Of a stretch of DNA of 64,000 bases, positions 57,531 through 64,000 are shown piece after piece. How positions within the stretch are numbered: position 1 is the stretch's first letter; each line of letters starts with the position of its first letter. The position numbers were made by a program, and so were the translations under genes. The stretch lies in assembly GCA_047967505.1 (NCBI GenBank), contig CM106538.1; one strand, written 5' to 3'. This DNA is from Dipteris shenzhenensis (lineage: Eukaryota > Polypodiophyta > Polypodiopsida > Gleicheniales). The notes under the pieces are model-generated. The model saw only the letters and a program-made list of their open reading frames with translations. It searched no databases and was not told the origin of the DNA.

Positions 57531-57847
57531 GTACAATATGTGAGCTTCTTCTCAACCCAAGGGCACACCTAAATGAGATCATTATGCATGGGTTGATGGG
57601 CCTCCAATGTTGTGCTAAAGTGATGCATACCCATTTGAGGGCACACTCCATAATTTTCTTTTGATTTGTTGAAAACAGAAATGGATTGAAATTTTGGTCT
57701 TAAGACATTGATAGTTGTTGGTACTGGTATCTATATTCACCCTAAAATGGAAGAAGTTGGAAAAGTGAAATTTGTGCATGTGCAAAGATATTTTAATAAA
57801 TCCAACACTATTTACAATTTTGAATTGTTTCTTTTTCCATGCACTTG
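57531..57847 (+). repeat. Interspersed repeat, inverted copy of 31378-31725
   Basis: Matches the reverse complement of 31378-31725 across its length, with scattered substitutions and small indels. No intact reading frame; unknown family. Confidence 0.85.
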
Positions 57848-60800
57848 CTTGCTATATGGCTCACAAGCATGCCAAAGGTTATTGCATTTAATAATACACA
57901 GAATCAAACCTGATAACATGCCCTTTGGCCTATTTTTGTTTTGAAGAATTTTAGTCCGCATTGCACTTGTTTGGGATATCCAAGTTTATTGACGTGTATT
58001 GCTAGAGGGGGGGAAAATTGATGGCTGAAATTTCACTACTCCCACAAGTTTAAAATTTTTATACCTCCCACCCATCAAATCTTGAAAGATTAAGTACCTA
58101 CAACCTTTTGGGTAAGTTGTCTTCTATTCTTTGCTTGCCTCATCAGCTAGCTTCTTTGGGTCTATTCTAGACTGATCATGGCCATGGGGTCAATGGCAAC
58201 ATGCAGCTCACCATGGCTTGCAAGAGAAGCAGATCGAGGTTGTGAGACAAGAAAGACAAAAAGACAGATCAAGGCATAAGGAACAGAGTGCGAGTCGAGG
58301 AAAGCATTGGCACGATATCGAATTAGTAATGAAAGACACTTTTACAACATCTACGAAGGAGGAAACAATGAGAAGAAAGAAGACTCCTTGCAAAGTAGCA
58401 GCAGTAAGAAGTGATTACAAATGCCAGCATTTGATCATTGCCATCGGAGCGAAGAACACAAGCTATGGTGTCATGATTGGTGGGTGCATTCAAGGTAGCA
58501 ACATCAAGCCATTTAGGTGATTACTAGTCTCGAGTCTTCACAAGCTTTAGCTTGCTGCACCCAAAAGTTTGTAGAGTAACAACCCTACCAACACGTTGGG
58601 AGATCCATGCCCAAGAGGCGATGCTCTCTAACCTCAAAAATGGCCTACAAAAAATGAAAGGGGTGCAGAACTTGGATCAACTAGCTACAAAGAGGGTGAC
58701 ATTAGCTATGTTGGTGTCCCTTGAAACAAAGGAGAAACAGCTTGGGCACACAATGATGTTGTCAATCAGAAGGACCAACGTGGTTCTAGTGGTAATTGAA
58801 TGTAGAGCATAAGCAATGCACAATCGTCCTAATCCGAGAACTGTGTGGGCTTCAACAAAACGCAAGAAAAGGATAGATAACCTAAGTTTGAAGTCATTGC
58901 TATAGTGACGATGTTTTGGCATGAAAGTACAAGAGTTTCTCCAAATAAAAAGGACATCTATAAGAAGCGAGTGAGACATAAGGTGTTTACGGAGCACATC
59001 ATACACATGATAGATACATCAGAGGTCAGTGGTGCCTAAACCATCCTGGTGGTTGTTTGTGATTGAGCTTTGGCATAGTTTACTTGTTTCATTTCTTAAA
59101 CCAGGCTTGGACTAAATGTGATTGTCCTAAAACAACCCAGTGGTTAGAACATCATGCAACCGTAGGCTAGTTCACCTCAATCACCAGTTATGTGATTCTC
59201 CTCAACTAGCGTGGTTGAATAGACATTAGTTGTTGTCCAGCCCTGGTATTATTTTATAAGGATATTAACTTGACATCCACCAGCGCGGTGGTTGGTTGCA
59301 TACTAGGAATATAACTACCACTAGTGCAGTGGTTTCCTTCTATTATTATTATTACTAGACAAAATGAATGGTATACAATTAATTTGTTTAGGATTTGTGG
59401 ATTAGTTATGGGATTTCATATTTATCAAGCTAGGTAGGGTAGCAAGGTAGGTGCAAGGGGGGTTAGGCCTGCAACTAGGGGGCATGCAAAGAAAAAAATA
59501 AAATCCAAGACTTAAAAGAGGAGCTCACTCAACTCAAACAAATGCTACAGTTGACACCAATCCTTTCAAATTTCTACAATTGTTAGAATTCAAAAGGAGG
59601 AGTCAAGAATATCAACATAACAAGAAGAATCTCACATCAAGATGTGCTCCATAATAACAATCAAAGACGATTCCAAAGGGAATCACACAGCCTGATTGCA
59701 ACACATTAAAATTTCAACATGGACCCAAGAACGGGGAAGGAAGGATTCATTCATCCTCAAGGAGCATTCCACTCCATATAATTGGGTGCAATGAAAACAT
59801 CTAAGGACAAAATATATCTAGATACAAAAGAATGATGTGCACAAATTTGTATTGAATAAACATCAAAACTTGGATAGAAAGGGGTATGAATCCCCAAAAG
59901 CTGTAACTTCAAGCAAACCAAGAATCCCCCTTTTCCAACAACTCTTGCAACTATTGATAGACCATGCAATGAGGTACAGGAACTTTGGGTACCTAACTAA
60001 CAATGTGTAAAACATATAGAGAGTTCCTCTATGTCCATAAAAACAAGGCACACACCAAGCATGAAGTCATCCCATAAAAATGTTCCTCAGAAAAAAGAGC
60101 TCCATCCAATCCCATAACAAAATGAAATACTTTTAACTCAACAAAATCAAGTTGAGGGGATCCAAAGCATAAAGGATTCAAAGCTCCATGCATCAGTGTA
60201 GAAAGAAAACTTAATAGAGGCAAGCATAATTGATGGGTGGGACCGAATCCAAATATACATCATTCAAAATGATGGGGTTGCACTTTTGACAAATGCAAAT
60301 CAAAAAATGAAGTCAAGTGTCAACTTTAGCTTGACAATACTCTTATCACTGAAGCACAAGGCTAGGAAAGATTCAACAAAACCCAAAGACCAACAAGAAA
60401 GGAGTTTCTCCAAGAAAAATCTTCCGATGATGGTCTTTTATAGAAAAAAGGACAAGAAAAGAAAAATAAAAAATAAAAATGTGGCATTTGGTAAAACTAC
60501 ATTTGGGGATTGAACCACAAATAACATGGTTCCACAAGCATGTTCTCTAGTGACCACGGAAGATTCCCTTGAGACTTGCAACTCTCTAAGTTTGAACACG
60601 TAAGCACATAGGTTAGGTCTACAAACATACACATGAGCTTTTTACTTTAGACACAATAGTAGCACAAATAAAACCCCATTGCGTAGGGAAGAGCACCAAT
60701 AAAGTCAAGCACTCAATCTCCAAATCCAAGCATAGTCCTCCATCTTCCTTAGGTGAATAGGGATTCATGTTGAATGTCTACTTTATGCTACACATGGCAC

Positions 60801-61555
60801 CCAATAAGCTCCACTTACACAATCCCTAGGTGAAAATAAGAAGCTCTTTAGCACAAATTCACCTATGAAATCCAACCCTATGTATGCAAGTCCTAAGACT
60901 CATCATTGACAACCTAATTTTCTCTCTCATAAAAATGCTTTTTTCCAACAAAGAAACACATGCCAAGATTCGATAAGACAAACATAAGTAGAGTATGTCA
61001 AGAAAAGAGTATGCTTTTGTCAACAAACGTTGATGCTACAAAAATGATTAAAATGTGTATCTACATAATACATGAAGAACAAAGAAAATAAATGTCATAT
61101 TATCAAATTGGGAAGTGGGAAAAAAGGATCTCTAAAACACCCAACAACAAAAAACAAGGACTACACAATCACGCCAAACAAATTTTCATCAAGTATGGAA
61201 CAATGCACCTTGATAACAACAAACTCCATGAAGAGCACAATAAAAAATATTTCCACACAAAGCATCAGATACCCAAGGATGGGTAACATTGTATTGGTCC
61301 AAGGGAGTTATCAACCCTATGGCAACCCTATGGAAACAAGGTATGGAAGCACAATCTAGAGCAATAAAGATGAGATCATTGTGTGTATAGAGTAGGGACA
61401 AAGTTTTTATTGTAATACCTTAAGCTTGAAAGATGGTTTGGTGAATATTAAAGGATGAGGATAGACAAAGTACTCTCTAGAAAACATCTAACCATACTTA
61501 CAAAATTAGGATATAGAGAGAGAAATATTAAAACTAGAGAGAAAAGGACTAAAAG
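57848..61555. other. Long stretch without a recognised gene
   Basis: A plus-strand frame at 58218-58520 (Lys/Arg/Glu-rich, 100 codons) and another at 58552-58812 are open but match nothing I know; they may be decayed exons. Near 59285 and 59320 short self-complementary CCACCAGCGCGGTGG-like motifs occur. From 59480 to 61500 the plus strand is A-rich with no domain visible. Confidence 0.4.
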
Positions 61556-61559
61556 CCTA

Positions 61560-61745
61560 CACTTTGTGAGGTCCCCCCCTTTTTGGAGGGATACAATAGG
61601 CTCCCCCACTTTGTGGAGGGACTCATGACATTACCTCGCTTTGTGAGGAACTCATGAGATTCCCCCACTTTGTGTAGGGACTCATGAGGTTCCCCCACTT
61701 TATGGGGGGACTCATGAGGTTCCCCCACTTTGTAAGGACCCAAGA
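61560..61745. repeat. Minisatellite, 31-33-bp unit
   Basis: About six tandem copies of TCCCCCACTTTGTG plus GGGACTCATGAGGT with small changes. Confidence 0.9.
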
Positions 61746-61859
61746 GGTCCCGGGAGAGATGATAGCTTGAAAGCTAATGTTTGTGTAGGATTGGAGGGAG
61801 AGAATGATATCACAGGTGCTTTTCTTTACCTTAAAAAGTTAACTTTTAAAGGAAAGAAT

Positions 61860-61995
61860 ATGAAAATTTAGAATATCTTTAACTCTATCCAATCATACGA
61901 AAAATTAAAAGTTAGCAAACCTAATGACTACAATCTTGTCAAATATCGAGTGTGAAAACTTGTATATATAATAGCTAAAGCCATAATCTTGAAAC
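61860..61995 (+). repeat. Dispersed direct repeat, copy 1
   Basis: ATGAAAATTTAGAATATC to CCATAATCTTGAAA recurs in the same orientation at 63249-63383 with roughly one change in ten. No coding seen. Confidence 0.88.
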
Positions 61996-62123
61996 TTGGG
62001 CATGTGGGCTTCACATAGGCTAAGTCTCTCCATGCACTAATATATATTATAGACCTTGCTAGTGTAAAAGCCCTAGACCTTATTGAGAGGGTGATAACTC
62101 AGCTTTGGAATCTCAAGCTAGTG

Positions 62124-62367
62124 CTCGAGGGGGTTACTCATCATATGTAACCCCATCATATGTAACCCTATCACGTGAGTTCAACAGAAGGGTATTTTCT
62201 ATTTCTAAAATTTATAGAAATAAATATACATAAGGGACTATTTAAAATAGTTTTGGAAAATTTTTACAGAATTGTATAGAAAAGGGGTACATTTTATTAA
62301 TGAAAAAATTTACAGATAAGGGGCACGCATGTGATATAGAAGGTTTATACATAGTGACCCCCCTGAG
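62124..62367 (-). mobile_element. MITE, CTCGGGGGGGTCACT family, copy 4
   Basis: Reverse orientation relative to the other copies. Ends have decayed (CTCGAGGGGGTTACT and AGTGACCCCCCTGAG). The 8-bp target duplication is AGCTAGTG / GGCTAGTG (62116-62123 and 62368-62375), one mismatch. The more diverged ends and duplication suggest it is the oldest of the four. A short internal duplication (CATCATATGTAACCC) lies near its left end. Confidence 0.93.
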
Positions 62368-64000
62368 GGCTAGTGAAGAAAGGTTCTAGACCATGTAAGA
62401 AGAAGCATAAGCTAGAGTACTCATTGTTCACACGTGTGACTTGTTCCTACATGTTGTACTTTTGGAAATATCAGTAAACATGAAATGTTTTACAAATATT
62501 TGTTCATTTGTTCTTGTTACCTTCCTAAGTTGATTAAAATTTAAAAGAGGGATACCTTTATTATGCATTTGTTGTTGTTGCCTTCTTATTTTGATCTTAT
62601 TTTTTAATATAGGATGCATTCCTTAACAATATACATGAACATAGGACTCAATTCACAAGTTTCAAAACAAGTGCACAACACTATTAAAGAAAGACTGTCT
62701 TTATATTCCATGAAAAAGATACAAACAAAGCAAATGTGCATCTAAAAATAGTAAACTTAGATACCTAATACTAACTTTTTTGATGGCACATCCTTATCAA
62801 TCCTAAGCCTACATAGCACATACTAAAAACAAAGCAAATTTGCATATCTTTATAGAAACAAAGCAAATGTACATTTGAAAATAGTGAATTTAGATACCTA
62901 ATATTGACTTTTTTTGATGGCACATCTTTATGAATCCTAAGCCTACATACTAATTGTATATCCATCAAATCTATGTTCACTCACTTGTCGTGGATTGGTG
63001 TAAGATAAGTGCCATAAAAAAGGCCCACAAGATATGAATCTATAGTTGTTTGTAATGCTTGAATGTCAGAGAATACAAACCAATGAGGGGCCTCCACACT
63101 TGGTGCGTGTGAAAGCAATGCATGCAATTGAGACCAAGGTCTTGCTAATATTACATACAATCGTAGAAAATATTGCAACTCCCTTGTTCCTAGATTAAGT
63201 TCCTCCTTCAAATTGACTTGGGTGATAGCCTTTGGGTGGAGGATGATTATGAAAATTTAGAATATCTTTAACTTTGTCCAATCATACAAAAAATTAAAAG
63301 TTATCAAACCTAATGACTACAAGCTTGTCAAATATCAAGCTTGAAAACTTGTATAGATAACAGCTAAAACCATAATCTTGAAAATTATATGACAAAACGT
63401 ACCAAACTATTCTTAGAATTTTACAATGGCATATGAGGTTCCTAGCTCTTCCACAGACTACCTTATTTTCAATGGGTTTGGACCCATTTTGCATGATTTT
63501 GTCTAGCTTGTGGAATTATAAATTGCTCTTGAGCATGCCCAATGCACCTCTTGGAGCATTGCATGTCAAATTGCTTTTCATCCTTATCTTTTCTCTAACT
63601 TGAATACACATGTTACCACATAGAATTACTTTTGTTCACACTAATGGCTCGAGAGTAACTCTTTGCTATTGTGATCTAACCATCCCTTGGGTTGACAACA
63701 CCGTAAGACCACTATACTGCCATGCAACATATGCTCTATGTGCATATAAAGTGCTACAATTCTCCACAAAAGCACCAACTTAGTAACTTGAAATGAGCCC
63801 TTACCAAGTATTGTGTCAAGTTTAATACCGCCCATGCTACTTCCTAATTACTATAAAATTGATTCATAGCTCAATCTTGGATGCATACTTTTATAACAAA
63901 CTTTTCTAATTAATAAAGTGCTAACCATTCTTGAGCCTTGCCACCCTTGCCTAGCCTCACCAACCTTAAACTCTGTAGCTCATCTACCTCTATCTTTGGA
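62368..64000. other. Unassigned AT-rich end of window with local duplications
   Basis: A 133-bp tandem duplication (ACAAAGCAAATGTGCA at 62725 and a variant at 62858) spans about 62715-62962. The second copy of the 135-bp direct repeat is at 63249-63383. No gene is recognised. Confidence 0.5.

Noticed and set aside
58218-58812. Two adjacent plus-strand open frames as a host gene
   Set aside because: Possible, but no motif, splice context or codon bias supports it beyond an open frame; left as unassigned.

Overview
This is a land-plant nuclear window: one intron-containing sterol-reductase gene set in about 62 kb of nested, mostly decayed transposable elements. The plant signs are a DWF1/DIMINUTO-type delta24-sterol reductase, En/Spm (CACTA) elements with TNP2, DUF4218, DUF4216 and TNPA-type genes, Ty3 and Ty1 retrotransposons with initiator-tRNA-Met primer sites, a LINE, GT-AG introns and a short TTTAGGG-type telomere-like tract. 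The host coding sequence is GC-rich and its surroundings AT-rich. The TE density suggests a large genome. The reductase reminds me of non-seed-plant orthologues, but no species can be named from sequence alone.

Layout. 0-6.4 kb: degenerate tandem repeats split by a solo LTR (TSD GTAGA), an unknown coiled-coil ORF, LTR-like sequence and a very short LTR with its primer site. 6.4-13.3 kb: a complete CACTA element (ends and ATC target duplication found) with divergent TNPA-like (-) and TNP2-like (+) genes. 13.8-16.3 kb: inverted short LTRs, a dead LINE and minisatellites. 16.3-30.7 kb: one Ty3 element on the minus strand, split between gag and protease by a 10.5-kb DNA transposon (18.36-28.86 kb). 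That transposon has matching 24-bp terminal inverted repeats, arrays of the palindrome ATACCTCGATCGAGGTAT near both gene promoters, a minus-strand gene with an SDG...GKGEHDG-type RNase-H-like domain and a plus-strand spliced coiled-coil gene. It is the best candidate for something little described.

30.7-48.3 kb: LTR-like sequence, unassigned AT-rich DNA, two related CACTA copies (A at 33.0-37.4 kb, carrying a Ty1 fragment and a MITE; B at 43.5-48.3 kb), and DWF1 at 37.68-39.58 kb between them. 48.3-50.3 kb: Ty3 gag plus an RNase H fragment split by a MITE. 52.3-55.7 kb: a truncated CACTA copy (D) ending in purine tracts interleaved with large palindromes. 55.8-56.45 kb: a second solo LTR. 56.5-64 kb: sequence with no recognised gene, some repeats and a fourth MITE.

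Only DWF1 looks like a working host gene; it would reduce the delta24 side-chain bond of sterols on the way to campesterol, sitosterol and brassinosteroids. Everything else is mobile DNA whose nesting can be read as a relative history: gypsy, then the 10.5-kb transposon inside it; CACTA A, then a Ty1 element, then MITE-associated deletion. All family calls come from recognising motifs by eye; no search was run.
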